Below the pieces are notes generated by a model that was given only the letters and a program-made list of their open reading frames with translations, was not told where the DNA came from and did not search any database. Positions 33,445 through 42,510 of a stretch of 64,000 nt of DNA are shown here, piece by piece. Every line of letters starts with the position of its first letter. The first letter of the stretch is position 1. Where the stretch lies: assembly GCA_900317625.1 (NCBI GenBank), contig ONHK01000012.1:1-64000 (forward strand), in the 5' to 3' direction. Made by a program: the position numbers and the translations under genes. The DNA comes from an uncultured Treponema sp. (lineage in GTDB: Bacteria; Spirochaetota; Spirochaetia; Treponematales; Treponemataceae).

Positions 33445-34716
33445 ATGAATTACGTTACAAAAGATTCGGAGATTCAGGAGCAACTTTTAAATCGTTTTAT
33501 AAAATATGTAAAAATCTGGACAGAGTCAAATCTGGAAAAAGCAGAACAGGGAATTATGCCAAGCGAAGAACACGAATTTGATTTGGCAAAGCAGCTTTCT
33601 GCGGAACTTACCGTTATGGGACTTCAGGAAGTGCAGATAACAGAAAACTGTTACACTTATGCGTATCTTGCGCCTTCAAAAGGTTTTGAGAATGTTCCAA
33701 GTTTTTGTCTTCTTGCACATATTGATACAGTTGATGAAGTTTCCGGCAAAAATGTAAAGCCGATAGTTTATCCTTCTTATGATGGCACGCCGATTGATTT
33801 ACAATGCAATGTCCGCCATGATCCAAAAAATGATTTTGCTCTAGCCCAGGCTGCGGAAAAACGGGAGACAATTATTACCAGTGATGGAACAACTTTGCTT
33901 GGCGCAGATGATAAGGCTGGTGTTTCAGAAATTATGACTTGCATTGAATATCTTGTTTCTCATCCAGAAATAAAACATGGAAAAATTGAAGTGATTTTTT
34001 CCCCGGATGAAGAAACTGGGCACGGAATGGATAAAGTTCCTCTGAATCTTATAAAATCAAAATTTGCATATACAGTTGATGGCGGTCATATTGGGGAACT
34101 TGAAACTGAATGTTTCAACGCATATTCATCTCTTGTAACATTTACAGGAAAATCTACGCACACAGGAACGGCTCGTGCCGGCGGAATGGTAAACGCCGTG
34201 AATATTGCAAGCCGCTTTGTTGAATCAATTCCTGTTTCGGAACGTCCGGAAACAACTTGCGGTTACGAAGGATTTTTTGCGGTTCTTGAGATAAATGGTT
34301 CTGTTGAAAAAACTTCAGTTTCTATGATTCTTCGTGATTTTACTGAAGATGGAATGAAAAAGCGCATTGAAACGGTAAAAAAACTTGCAGAATCTGCGGC
34401 GCTTTCTTTTGGCGGTGTTGCGGAAGTCAGTTTTAATGAACAGTACAAAAATATGAAGTCAGCATTAGAAAAAAATCCTTTGGTTGTAGAAAATCTTGTA
34501 AAAGCGTATGAAGAAACTGGAATTGCTCCGGTTTTTATTCCAATCCGTGGCGGTACGGACGGTTCCAGGCTTTCAGAAATGGGAATTCCAACTCCAAATA
34601 TTTTTACCGGCGGACACAATTATCATTCAAGAAATGAATGGGCGAGCCTTGAGCAAATGAGCTCCGCAACAGATGTTCTTATAAACTTGGCGCAAAAAAT
34701 TGCCGAAACTAAATAA
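33445..34716 (+). CDS. pepT: Peptidase T (tripeptide aminopeptidase), M20 family
   Basis: Removes the N-terminal residue from tripeptides. From the ATG at 33445, with GGGAGG four bases upstream, the protein has 423 residues, normal for PepT. Zinc-site motifs include LLAHIDTVDEVSG, GADDKAGVSEIM, FSPDEETGHGMD and the C-terminal FTGGHNYHSRNEW. The dimerisation insert of M20 peptidases follows VDGGHIGELE. It lies 61 bases after rsmE and 13 bases before murA. Confidence 0.96.
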   Translation: MNYVTKDSEIQEQLLNRFIKYVKIWTESNLEKAEQGIMPSEEHEFDLAKQLSAELTVMGLQEVQITENCYTYAYLAPSKGFENVPSFCLLAHIDTVDEVSGKNVKPIVYPSYDGTPIDLQCNVRHDPKNDFALAQAAEKRETIITSDGTTLLGADDKAGVSEIMTCIEYLVSHPEIKHGKIEVIFSPDEETGHGMDKVPLNLIKSKFAYTVDGGHIGELETECFNAYSSLVTFTGKSTHTGTARAGGMVNAVNIASRFVESIPVSERPETTCGYEGFFAVLEINGSVEKTSVSMILRDFTEDGMKKRIETVKKLAESAALSFGGVAEVSFNEQYKNMKSALEKNPLVVENLVKAYEETGIAPVFIPIRGGTDGSRLSEMGIPTPNIFTGGHNYHSRNEWASLEQMSSATDVLINLAQKIAETK

Positions 34717-34729
34717 AATAGGAAAAATT

Positions 34730-36013
34730 ATGCACGAATATTTGATAGAAGGCGGTTTCCCGATAAAAGGAACTATTATTGCCAGTGGAAATAAAAATGC
34801 GGCCTTGCCATGTATTGCCGCGGCGTTGCTTACAGAAGAACCTGTGGTTTTACACAATGTTCCAGATATTGAAGATACTGCGGTTATGCTAAATATTTTG
34901 CAGTCGTTTGGAGCAAGGGCAACATTGGTTAAAAAAAATACTTGGAAGATAGAAGCGAAAGATATTGAATCTTGTATAATTCCAGCTGCGCTTTCAAAAA
35001 AGATTCGTGCCTCAATTCTTTTTGCAGGCCCGATGGTTGCTCGTTTGGGAAAAGCTGAAATGCTTCCTCCTGGCGGTGATGTGATTGGCCGCCGCAGGCT
35101 TGATACGCATTTTTTGGCGTTGGAGCAGCTTGGCGCTCAGGTAAAAATCAATGGTCACTTTACTTTTGTTGCAAATAAATTGATTGGAACAGATATTTTT
35201 CTTGATGAATGTTCCGTAACCGCAACAGAAAATGCTCTTATGGCTTCAGTTTTGGCGGCTGGAAAAACAACAATTACAAATGCTGCAAGCGAGCCTCATA
35301 TTCAGGATTTGTGCAGAATGCTTTGTGCGATGGGCGCAAACATTCAGGGAATCGGTTCAAATTTTCTTACAATTTATGGCGTTGAAAAACTTCATGGTTG
35401 TGAATTCGAGATTGGTCCAGATTATATGGAAATTGGTTCATATATTGGGCTTGCGGCTGCCACAAAGGGAAGCATTGAGATTAAAGGCGTAAAAAATCTT
35501 GATATGCGCCCGCTTAAAGTTGGTTTTGCGAAACTTGGAATTTCCTGGCTTCAGGAAGGCGAGACAATAAAAGTTTCATCCATTCAGGAAATGAAGACAA
35601 ACGCTGATATTGGAACAAAAATTCCAAAAATTGATGATTCTCCTTGGCCGGGATTTCCGCCGGATTTAACTTCGATTATGACGGTTGTTGCAACCCAGGT
35701 TGAAGGAACTGTTCTGATTTTTGAAAAAATGTTCGAAAGCCGAATGTTTTTTGTTGATAAACTTATTGGTATGGGTGCGCAGATTACGCTTTGTGATCCG
35801 CACCGGGCAATTGTATGCGGACCGTCTCTTTTGCATGGAGAGCACCTTGTTTCTCCTGATGTGCGTGCTGGAATGGCAATGGTTATTGCGGCAATGGCAG
35901 CGCATGGAGAAAGTAGAATCAGCAATGTTTATCAGATTGAGCGTGGCTACGAAAATCTTGTGGAACGCTTAAAAAGTCTAGGCGCGCACATAAAGAAAGT
36001 TGAAGTGGAATAA
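34730..36013 (+). CDS. murA: UDP-N-acetylglucosamine 1-carboxyvinyltransferase with Asp in the active-site loop
   Basis: First committed step of peptidoglycan synthesis, using PEP and UDP-GlcNAc. The 427-residue EPT-fold protein has the SGNKNAALP motif near residue 19 and the RASILFAGPMVARLGKAE segment. In the mobile loop the residue normally Cys (Cys115 in E. coli) is Asp117, within PPGGDVIGRR. Family knowledge: the Cys-to-Asp form, found in Mycobacterium tuberculosis, Chlamydia and some spirochetes, is active but not inhibited by fosfomycin. AGGAA precedes the ATG at 34730. It is the last gene of the rsmE-pepT-murA group. Confidence 0.95.
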   Translation: MHEYLIEGGFPIKGTIIASGNKNAALPCIAAALLTEEPVVLHNVPDIEDTAVMLNILQSFGARATLVKKNTWKIEAKDIESCIIPAALSKKIRASILFAGPMVARLGKAEMLPPGGDVIGRRRLDTHFLALEQLGAQVKINGHFTFVANKLIGTDIFLDECSVTATENALMASVLAAGKTTITNAASEPHIQDLCRMLCAMGANIQGIGSNFLTIYGVEKLHGCEFEIGPDYMEIGSYIGLAAATKGSIEIKGVKNLDMRPLKVGFAKLGISWLQEGETIKVSSIQEMKTNADIGTKIPKIDDSPWPGFPPDLTSIMTVVATQVEGTVLIFEKMFESRMFFVDKLIGMGAQITLCDPHRAIVCGPSLLHGEHLVSPDVRAGMAMVIAAMAAHGESRISNVYQIERGYENLVERLKSLGAHIKKVEVE

Positions 36014-36025
36014 ATTGATGGACTA

Positions 36026-36110
36026 GGGGGCGGGGGGGGGGAACGGCTTCCCCTCGCCGGCACTTTGTTGCCGGCTACCCTTTCTCCTAGGGCTTTGCAG
36101 CCCTAAAACC
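36026..36110. repeat. G10 tract and GC-rich hairpins between convergent murA and pheS
   Basis: A GGGGG-C-G10 run (G10 at 36032-36041) is followed by GGGGAA-type, GCCGGC-GCCGGC and AGGGCT-AGCCCT inverted repeats. The GCCGGCTACCC word recalls the dispersed repeats at 3758 and 19649. No U-rich tail accompanies the stems, so they are not classical terminators, though they may stop or stabilise both convergent transcripts. Confidence 0.65.
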
Positions 36111-36122
36111 TGCTTAAATTTT

Positions 36123-37679
36123 TTAGAATTTTGCAGTTCTTTGTCGAACTCGTTCAATATCTTCGCAGAACAATTCACGAAGGTCGTTCAAGCCAAGTGC
36201 CATCAAAGCCATTCGGTCAATTCCAATTCCCCATGCAAGAACAGGAACATCAATTCCCATTGCTTTTGTTACTTCTGGGCGGAAAATTCCTGAGCCACCA
36301 AGTTCAAACCATCCTAAAACCGGGTGTTTAATATGAACTTCAACAGATGGCTCTGTGAAAGGGAAGTAACCTGGAACATATTTTACTTCTGTTGCGCCTG
36401 CGATTTCTGTTGCAAACATTTTCAAGAAGCCAAGCAATGTTCTAAGATTTACTTCTTCACCAATAACAATTCCTTCTGTCTGGTAAAAGTCCGAAAGATG
36501 AGTTGCATCTACTTTGTCGTAGCGGAAACAACGAGCGATTCCAAAATATTTTCCTGGAACTTCAGCTTTGTGCAACTGATGCGCAGAAAGAACTGTTCCC
36601 TGTGAACGAAGAATCAGACGGCGGGTAAATTCCCTGTCGAATTTATAATCCCAACCGCGGCTTCCAGAATCACCGCCGTTTTCGTGTACGCGGGCAACAT
36701 TGCTCAGATATGGTTCTTCAATTGATTTTGCGTGTGTCGGGTTTTTAATGCGGTAAACATCGTGAATATCGCGGGCTGCATGGAACTGAGGCATGAACAA
36801 TGCGTCTCCGTTCCAGAATTCAGTTTCTACAAGCGGACCGTCAAATTCCTGGAAACCAAGCGAGCAAAGCTTGTCTTTTACAGATTCCAAAAACTGAACG
36901 TAAGGATTTGTGCGTCCAGGAATGATTCTAGCTGGCTGCAAAGAAATATTGTATCCGCGGAAAGTTCCGTTTTTCCATTCGCCACTTGCAAGCATTTTTG
37001 GAGTTATTTCGCCAATTTCGTTTCCTGTTACACCGGCTTTTTCAAGTTCGGCTTTTACTTGTGCAGCTTCTGGAACAAGTTTGTATGTTACAGTTTCTCG
37101 TTCAATGATTTTAAATGGACTGTCTGTAGCGCCGCGTTTTTTTGCGAGCGTTGCGATTACATCCTGCTGTTCTTTTGAAAGATCTTTTTTATCAAGCTGA
37201 CCATTCTGGCTTTTTTCTGCCATTTTTAAAAGTTCAGAAGCAACTGCAATTCTTGCCGGAAGTGCCGCGCCTGTGTATTCAGCCTTTTTTTCAGCATTCA
37301 TTTTAAGAATACCGTCTTTTGCAAGCTGACCAAATGCAGATCCAATGTCCTTGTTTTCAATTTTTAATGCTGCGGCAATTTCAGGAAGCGTTTTCGCACC
37401 GGAATCTTTTAGTAAAGAAATAACGCGCTCTTCAACAGTTCCTGCTTTTGCAAGCATTTTGCCCATGTCTGTAATTTCATAAAAAGTGTGGGCAACTCGT
37501 CCAATTTCCTTAAGAAGATCCTTTCCGCCCAACCAAGAAAAAGCCTGATTTGCGTGACCCTCTTTGTAGTCGAGTTCTTTGATTAATTTTTCAGAAGTAA
37601 GTTCATCCTTATCTGAATACTTTAAAAGCACCTTGATTTCCAGCGGATGCAGATTCTTAATAATGTTTGAAATATCCAT
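36123..37679 (-). CDS. pheS: Phenylalanine-tRNA ligase alpha subunit, archaeal/eukaryotic type
   Basis: Charges tRNA-Phe together with PheT. The 518-residue length and N-terminal winged-helix repeats (about 1-200) mark the archaeal-like form; ordinary bacterial PheS has about 340 residues. The class II catalytic part carries GFQEFDGPLVETEFWNGDAL, the FRYDKVDATHLSDFYQTEG motif and the C-terminal GWFELGGSGIFRPEV and AWGIGIDRMAL (motif 3). An archaeal-type PheRS is known in spirochetes and taken as an ancient transfer. The usual partner pheT is not adjacent. It is the last gene of the tatD-to-pheS operon. Confidence 0.95.
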   Translation of the reverse strand: MDISNIIKNLHPLEIKVLLKYSDKDELTSEKLIKELDYKEGHANQAFSWLGGKDLLKEIGRVAHTFYEITDMGKMLAKAGTVEERVISLLKDSGAKTLPEIAAALKIENKDIGSAFGQLAKDGILKMNAEKKAEYTGAALPARIAVASELLKMAEKSQNGQLDKKDLSKEQQDVIATLAKKRGATDSPFKIIERETVTYKLVPEAAQVKAELEKAGVTGNEIGEITPKMLASGEWKNGTFRGYNISLQPARIIPGRTNPYVQFLESVKDKLCSLGFQEFDGPLVETEFWNGDALFMPQFHAARDIHDVYRIKNPTHAKSIEEPYLSNVARVHENGGDSGSRGWDYKFDREFTRRLILRSQGTVLSAHQLHKAEVPGKYFGIARCFRYDKVDATHLSDFYQTEGIVIGEEVNLRTLLGFLKMFATEIAGATEVKYVPGYFPFTEPSVEVHIKHPVLGWFELGGSGIFRPEVTKAMGIDVPVLAWGIGIDRMALMALGLNDLRELFCEDIERVRQRTAKF

Positions 37680-37696
37680 TTGTTTGACCTAAAAGA

Positions 37697-38095
37697 TTAT
37701 CGAGTGAATTTTACGTGGGAAATGTATTGTGCCCAGCTTACGCCTCGGTCATCTTTAAAATATCGTTCTCTGTCTCTGTCCAAGTATGTATAATGATAGA
37801 ACTTGTTCTGTTTTGTAAAATCTTCAAGACAGCCAAGAACCGCATTCATTGCTTCTCCAGAGTCATAAGTTATGTACATAGCAGTATAATAGATTCTAGC
37901 CTCGTCTGTCATCGGTGTATATTCAATTTTTACCTTTGCAGTTTTGTCGATTGTGTGCTGAACTTCTGGAACAATTACTCTTTTTGAAAGATCCACCTTG
38001 TTTTTTTCATCAGGAAGCGCAGAAACTTCGGATTGAGCAAAAATATTTCCAACAAATATAGACATTGAAAGTAATAAAATAAGAACTTTCTTCAT
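37697..38095 (-). CDS. Small secreted protein of unknown function
   Basis: A 132-residue protein with an N-terminal signal peptide (KKVLILLLSMSIFVGNIFAQ). The mature part contains a KVKIEYTPMTDEARIYYTAM segment and ends WAQYISHVKFTR. No family recognised. The ATG at 38095 is chosen because a GGGGG box is six bases upstream; an earlier in-frame start falls in the end of the previous gene. Its place between another secreted protein and pheS suggests operon membership only. Confidence 0.8.
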   Translation of the reverse strand: MKKVLILLLSMSIFVGNIFAQSEVSALPDEKNKVDLSKRVIVPEVQHTIDKTAKVKIEYTPMTDEARIYYTAMYITYDSGEAMNAVLGCLEDFTKQNKFYHYTYLDRDRERYFKDDRGVSWAQYISHVKFTR

Positions 38096-38121
38096 AAGAG
38101 ACCCCCTAAACACTTGCAACA

Positions 38122-38817
38122 TTAAAAAATTGTGTGCTTTATAATTCTATCTGTTTCTAAAAAAAAATCAAGTTTTACCGAGTATTGACCTTGTGTTATT
38201 CCGATTTTTGGTTCTTTTGAAATGATGATTCTGCCGGAAATTTCTTTTGGCTTGTTTTTTATTATCGGGCGGTAAAAATTTCTTATTCCATCTCGGATAG
38301 CATTTTTTGTGGCAGCTGTAATTCCTTCAAATCCGAGTTTTACAGATGCTGTGCCGATTCCCTGTGTTTTTTGGGTTGTTGTTGTTTTCCACGCTTTAAA
38401 ACTGTGGATTTGATTTTTTGTCCGTGCATATTCTGTCCAAATGTGAACCAGATTGTCCTGAATCCATGGATTTTTATACGTGATTGGATTTTCTTCTGTG
38501 TTGATTTGATTTATCGGCGAAATTTCAAAATATTCATCAATTGCGCGCATTTTGTCCGAAGGAGTGTAGGTAAAATTCCATCCATAAACCATTCCGTTTA
38601 TAAGAAAAGGGGCAACGTCTTTGATTCGTTTTGTTGAATAGTCAAAAATTCCAGCTTCTGTGTTCTGGGCTTCTGCAAGTTCCGGGTAGGCATCAAGTTC
38701 TGACCAAACGTGAATGTTAATTATTTCTTCAAAATTCGGGGTTTGTGCTTTTGCGGCAAAAATAAGAAGAGAGAAAAAAAATGTTCTAAAAATGAAATCC
38801 AGTTTATTTTTCAACAT
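38122..38817 (-). CDS. Secreted protein of unknown function
   Basis: A 231-residue protein with a signal peptide (about 1-24, FFFSLLIFAAKAQ). The mature part has FEEIINIHVWSELDAYPELA, a GMVYGWNFTYTPSD segment and a basic C-terminus ending IIKHTIF. No known domain recognised. Its start overlaps the end of the diguanylate cyclase gene by 14 bases, so the two are translationally coupled, and it is followed by another exported protein. Periplasmic or outer-surface location is inferred from the signal peptide. Confidence 0.8.
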   Translation of the reverse strand: MLKNKLDFIFRTFFFSLLIFAAKAQTPNFEEIINIHVWSELDAYPELAEAQNTEAGIFDYSTKRIKDVAPFLINGMVYGWNFTYTPSDKMRAIDEYFEISPINQINTEENPITYKNPWIQDNLVHIWTEYARTKNQIHSFKAWKTTTTQKTQGIGTASVKLGFEGITAATKNAIRDGIRNFYRPIIKNKPKEISGRIIISKEPKIGITQGQYSVKLDFFLETDRIIKHTIF

Positions 38818-39901
38818 AATCGGTTGAAACCAGCGAAGGCGGCGCGTAGGTAACTCTGTTTCTTCCGTTATGTTTGGACATATAAAGTCCTTGGTCAGCC
38901 TGATTTACAATTTGAGCCGCAACAGTAACCGGATTTGTTTTGTGGTCAAAAACAGAAACTCCGCAGGAAATTGTAACCTTCATGTGCTGGTCATTGAATG
39001 TAAAATCAAAGTTTTCTATTGTGGAACGGATTCTTTCTGCAATCTGCACGGCGTCATTTTTCTTTGTGTCGTTCAAAAGAACTGTAAATTCTTCGCCACC
39101 GTAACGGCTTGCAAGGTCATCGTCGCGGAGACCGGTTTTTATAAGATGAGCAACTTGTTTCAGAACGTAATCGCCACATTCATGTCCGTAAGTGTCATTG
39201 AAATGTTTAAAGAAATCAATGTCGAACATAAGAATTGCAAGCGGAATTTTCTGAGTCATTGCGTTGTCCAGCTTTTCTGTAAGCACATTGAAGAAATAAT
39301 ATTTCAGTTTTAGCTGGGTCATCATGTCTGTTGAGGAACGTTCGATCAGTGCAGAATTATTGATTGCGATTGCGCCAAGAGATGCAATGTTCTGGATTAA
39401 ATCCTTTTCGTAATCGGTGTAGGAAATATCGCTTCCTGGTTCAAAAGTAAAGCGTTCGCCAAGAAACAAAATTCCGTTGATATGATTTTTCTGGATAAGA
39501 GGAACAATCAGTGTCGGCGTTAAGGATTTCAGCATTTCGCCAACGGTTGTGTGCGGACTGTTTTCAAGCAGATAATCCAATGTTACAGGACGTTTTTCTT
39601 CGGAAAGAGTTGTTATTACTGGATCTGTATATGGAATCTGATATTTCAGGTTTGATTGCGGATCGAGCACGCTTTGTTTTGTTTCAAGCTGGAAATATTC
39701 AGAATTCAAAATATCAAGAACGAAAATTCCGGCGTTTGTAACCCTCATCTGAGCCATGCATGAAAAAACAATGGACTCAAGAAGTTTTGGTCCTTCCAAA
39801 GTGGAGCAGAACGAGCGTGAGATGTCTAAAAGTTGTTCTAGGTCGTAAATATGTTTTTCGTATTCCGCAATCATTTGACTAGTTGGCTTCGTTTCCTGCA
39901 C
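38804..39901 (-). CDS. GAF-GGDEF diguanylate cyclase
   Basis: Predicted to make cyclic di-GMP from GTP. The 365-residue protein has an N-terminal helix (EYEKHIYDLEQLLDISRSF), a GAF-like sensor (about 35-185) and a GGDEF domain (about 195-355). The active-site signature is GGEEF at 268-272, a functional variant, and the inhibitory I-site RDDD is at 259-262, so product feedback is expected. No membrane helix is present. The start is GTG at 39901; the Shine-Dalgarno is the end of a G10 tract (G10 then AG, six bases before GTG). It follows the DUF5312 gene by 30 bases. Confidence 0.95.
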   Translation of the reverse strand: MQETKPTSQMIAEYEKHIYDLEQLLDISRSFCSTLEGPKLLESIVFSCMAQMRVTNAGIFVLDILNSEYFQLETKQSVLDPQSNLKYQIPYTDPVITTLSEEKRPVTLDYLLENSPHTTVGEMLKSLTPTLIVPLIQKNHINGILFLGERFTFEPGSDISYTDYEKDLIQNIASLGAIAINNSALIERSSTDMMTQLKLKYYFFNVLTEKLDNAMTQKIPLAILMFDIDFFKHFNDTYGHECGDYVLKQVAHLIKTGLRDDDLASRYGGEEFTVLLNDTKKNDAVQIAERIRSTIENFDFTFNDQHMKVTISCGVSVFDHKTNPVTVAAQIVNQADQGLYMSKHNGRNRVTYAPPSLVSTDYVEK

Positions 39902-39909
39902 TTTGTTCT

Positions 39910-39919
39910 CCCCCCCCCC
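39910..39919 (-). repeat. G10 tract at the ribosome-binding site of the diguanylate cyclase gene
   Basis: Ten G in the coding sense, immediately followed by AGAACAAA and the GTG start. No other Shine-Dalgarno is present, so the tract is part of the translation-initiation region. Length changes could tune translation. Confidence 0.85.
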
Positions 39920-39931
39920 GAACGAATGGGC

Positions 39932-41509
39932 TTAATTAGAAATTATAGCATAATTTTTCATTATTTCAAAAAATATTTGCCACTTAGGAAATTGTTCTTC
40001 CATTATATTTGTATTATCGCGATTTCTTGATGACATCATTAGGACTTTTAAATTGGAAATTATTTCGCTTGTAGGTTTTTTGGAGTCCTGAAGAATTCCT
40101 GCGATATGATTTGAAAGTCTGTGGATATTATTTATCTCGCGGGAAATAATTCTGTTCGCCTGGTCGTTGATTGTTGAAACCATATTTTCCAGTTTTCTGA
40201 AAAATTCCGGGTCGTTGTGGGAATCGTGTATAAATCCTTCCAGCATTGCGACGGAATTCTGCTCTCCGGTTGCAAAAGAATTTTCAAAATCCTGAATTGC
40301 TTTTGAGCTTTCCAAAGATGCGAAAACATCAGAGGCGAAATCTGATTTGTACTGCGGATTGTTGAAAAATCCTTCAACAATCAAATCGTTTAAAAGCGAG
40401 CGGATTGAATCTGAAAGGTAAATTGCCAGAAAAGTTTTCAGAATTCGCATTGGCATTATCCATGCAAAAGAAACGGAAGAATTTGCAAGAAGTTTTGCAT
40501 TCGTATCGTTGTTGTAGCCGTTCAATGTTAAAAGTTCGGTTGTTCCAAAAAGATTCTGCAACTCGTTGTTGATTCTTTCGTCCTTCATTTCTGTTTTTAT
40601 TCGCTGTTCATCAGATTTGAATTTTGACTGAATCATCTCGCTGAAGTGTTTCCGCGCGGAATCGTTGTATGTGGCAAATTTCGGAGCGTAGTTCAGATCA
40701 CCCTTTGCGTAGCAAATCAAAAGCCTGATTCGTTCCGGTGAAATTATGTGCTTTAAAATAAATGCGATTTTTTTCAGATTTTCGTTAAGAGAATCCTCGG
40801 TGTACTGGTGCGCAAAAGATGAGCCTGTTATTAGCGTGAAAAGTGCGGTGATTGCGTTTGATGTGCTTTTTGTAATATTCAGTCCGCGGATTATGAAGTA
40901 AAGATCTTCCAGAACGTTGGTGACTTTTTCAACAGGAATTTCAAGATAGCTCGGTTTATAGCTTGAGTCTGCTGAAATAAAATTCGGATCAAAAATCTGA
41001 AGGATTGTCACAAAGTTAAAGCGGCAGAAATCGCCAAGCTGATGAAGAATATTTAAATCATAGTCAATTTTTTTGAACTGCTCGGAATTAAGTTCGTGCA
41101 GAATTTTTTCAAGGTTTTTGTGCTGGCGGTCAAAAAGCTGCGAGGTTGTCATTGCGGATTTGCTTTCAAGTTCGGCTTTTCTGTTTTCGTATTCAAGAGA
41201 GGCTACAAGTTTTTGTGTCTGCGTGGAAAATCCTGTAAGAACCAGCTGGTTTTCAAAGCGCAGATTTCTTGGAACATCCTGACCAAAGATTGTAAAAGAA
41301 AACAGGTCGTTCAAAGGTTTTGTGTTTGCGTAAAGAATTCTTATTGCCTCTGCAAAATTCGGAAGAATTTTTCCGTTCTTGAAAATAACCGGTTCTTGCG
41401 AGCGCAATTCGTTTTCAAGTTTCCGCATTTGAACTCTTTTTTGCACTTCTGGAGAATTCTTGTTGAAAATTGATTCAAAAAATTCTGAAATAGCCTGTAG
41501 TAAACCCAT
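39932..41509 (-). CDS. DUF5312-like treponemal protein
   Basis: A 525-residue, mainly helical protein of unknown function, with no signal peptide or clear membrane helix. I associate it with the treponemal DUF5312 family from its N-terminus (ISEFFESIFNKNSPEVQKR) and overall character, but without an alignment. It has several predicted coiled-coil stretches (for example LVASLEYENRKAELESKSAM and the C-terminal INDQANRIISREINNIHRLS). It starts 11 bases downstream of dusB and is followed after 30 bases by the diguanylate cyclase gene. Role unknown. Confidence 0.75.
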   Translation of the reverse strand: MGLLQAISEFFESIFNKNSPEVQKRVQMRKLENELRSQEPVIFKNGKILPNFAEAIRILYANTKPLNDLFSFTIFGQDVPRNLRFENQLVLTGFSTQTQKLVASLEYENRKAELESKSAMTTSQLFDRQHKNLEKILHELNSEQFKKIDYDLNILHQLGDFCRFNFVTILQIFDPNFISADSSYKPSYLEIPVEKVTNVLEDLYFIIRGLNITKSTSNAITALFTLITGSSFAHQYTEDSLNENLKKIAFILKHIISPERIRLLICYAKGDLNYAPKFATYNDSARKHFSEMIQSKFKSDEQRIKTEMKDERINNELQNLFGTTELLTLNGYNNDTNAKLLANSSVSFAWIMPMRILKTFLAIYLSDSIRSLLNDLIVEGFFNNPQYKSDFASDVFASLESSKAIQDFENSFATGEQNSVAMLEGFIHDSHNDPEFFRKLENMVSTINDQANRIISREINNIHRLSNHIAGILQDSKKPTSEIISNLKVLMMSSRNRDNTNIMEEQFPKWQIFFEIMKNYAIISN

Positions 41510-41519
41510 AATTTTTAGT

Positions 41520-42509
41520 TTATCCCGAAATTATGTAAGGGTCAAATATCGTGTGATATTCTTGTATTGAAGAGGCGTGGACTGTTTTTTGGCGCAATTC
41601 AGCTCCGCCGGAGATTCCTTTTGAATATGCGCAGAATCTTTTTCGCATTTCCATGCAGGCGTTTTTTTCGTTTGTGTCGGAAGAAAGCATCTCAAGTTCC
41701 TTAAAGCCGGTTTTTAGTCGTTCTGCAACAGGAATTTCTTTGTAAGAACCTGTTGTTAAAAGCTGGATTGTCTTTGTGAAAATAAATGGATTTCCCATTG
41801 CGCCGCGGGCGAACATCACTCCGCTTACACCAGTTTCTTCCAACATTCTTTTTGCGTCCTCTGGCGTAAAAAGATCTCCAGAGCCAAAAATGGGAACTTT
41901 TCCTTCCGCGAGTTTTACAAGTTCAGAAAGTTTTGCCCAGTCTGATTTTCCTTCGTAGCCTTGCGCTTTTGTCCGCGGATGCATTGTGATTGCGTTTATT
42001 CCAGCTTCGAGTGCGGCGGTTGCGGCTTCTTTGTATGTGATTGAATTCTGATCCCAGCCGGAACGGATTTTCACGGTTACAGCAGCTCTTCCTTTTACTG
42101 CGTTCACAACAGCTTCTGCAACTTTTTTTAGCATTTGAGGATTTTGTGTCAACGCAGAGCCTGCTCCGGTTTTTACAATTTTTGGAACAGGACAGCCGCA
42201 GTTTATGTCAATACATTCGCAGTGAGTCTTTTCCAGCACAATTTCAGCGGCTTCCGCCATTTTTTCTGGTTCACCGCCGAAAATCTGAACCGAATAGACT
42301 TTTTCATTTTCTGCGCGGCGCATAAGAGTTTCTGTTTTTAAGTTGTTTCTTGTAAGCGCTTCTGCGGAAACCATTTCTGTGTACGTGAACGATGCTCCGT
42401 TTTCAATGCAGATAGAACGGAACGAGCGGTCGCTGTAACCTGCGACTGGCGCAAGAAAAAGATTCCCATTCAGTTCGATTTTTCCAATTTTTACCGGATG
42501 ATAAAGCAT
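41520..42509 (-). CDS. dusB: tRNA-dihydrouridine synthase
   Basis: FMN-dependent reduction of uridine in the tRNA D-loop. From the ATG at 42509 the protein has 329 residues, the normal size. Motifs include LAPVAGYSDRSFRSIC at the FMN site, the catalytic Cys in INCGCPVPKIVKTGAGSAL, TVKIRSGW and the phosphate-binding GSGDLFTPEDA and VMFARGAMGNPF. The start is chosen because GGAAGA lies upstream and the longer frame runs back into tatD. Its ATG abuts the tatD stop, showing translational coupling. Confidence 0.94.
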   Translation of the reverse strand: MLYHPVKIGKIELNGNLFLAPVAGYSDRSFRSICIENGASFTYTEMVSAEALTRNNLKTETLMRRAENEKVYSVQIFGGEPEKMAEAAEIVLEKTHCECIDINCGCPVPKIVKTGAGSALTQNPQMLKKVAEAVVNAVKGRAAVTVKIRSGWDQNSITYKEAATAALEAGINAITMHPRTKAQGYEGKSDWAKLSELVKLAEGKVPIFGSGDLFTPEDAKRMLEETGVSGVMFARGAMGNPFIFTKTIQLLTTGSYKEIPVAERLKTGFKELEMLSSDTNEKNACMEMRKRFCAYSKGISGGAELRQKTVHASSIQEYHTIFDPYIISG

Positions 42510-42510
42510 T

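Noticed and set aside
36026..36110. Intrinsic terminators for murA or pheS
   Set aside because: The hairpins are GC-rich but none is followed by a T-run on either strand, so they are listed as repeats.
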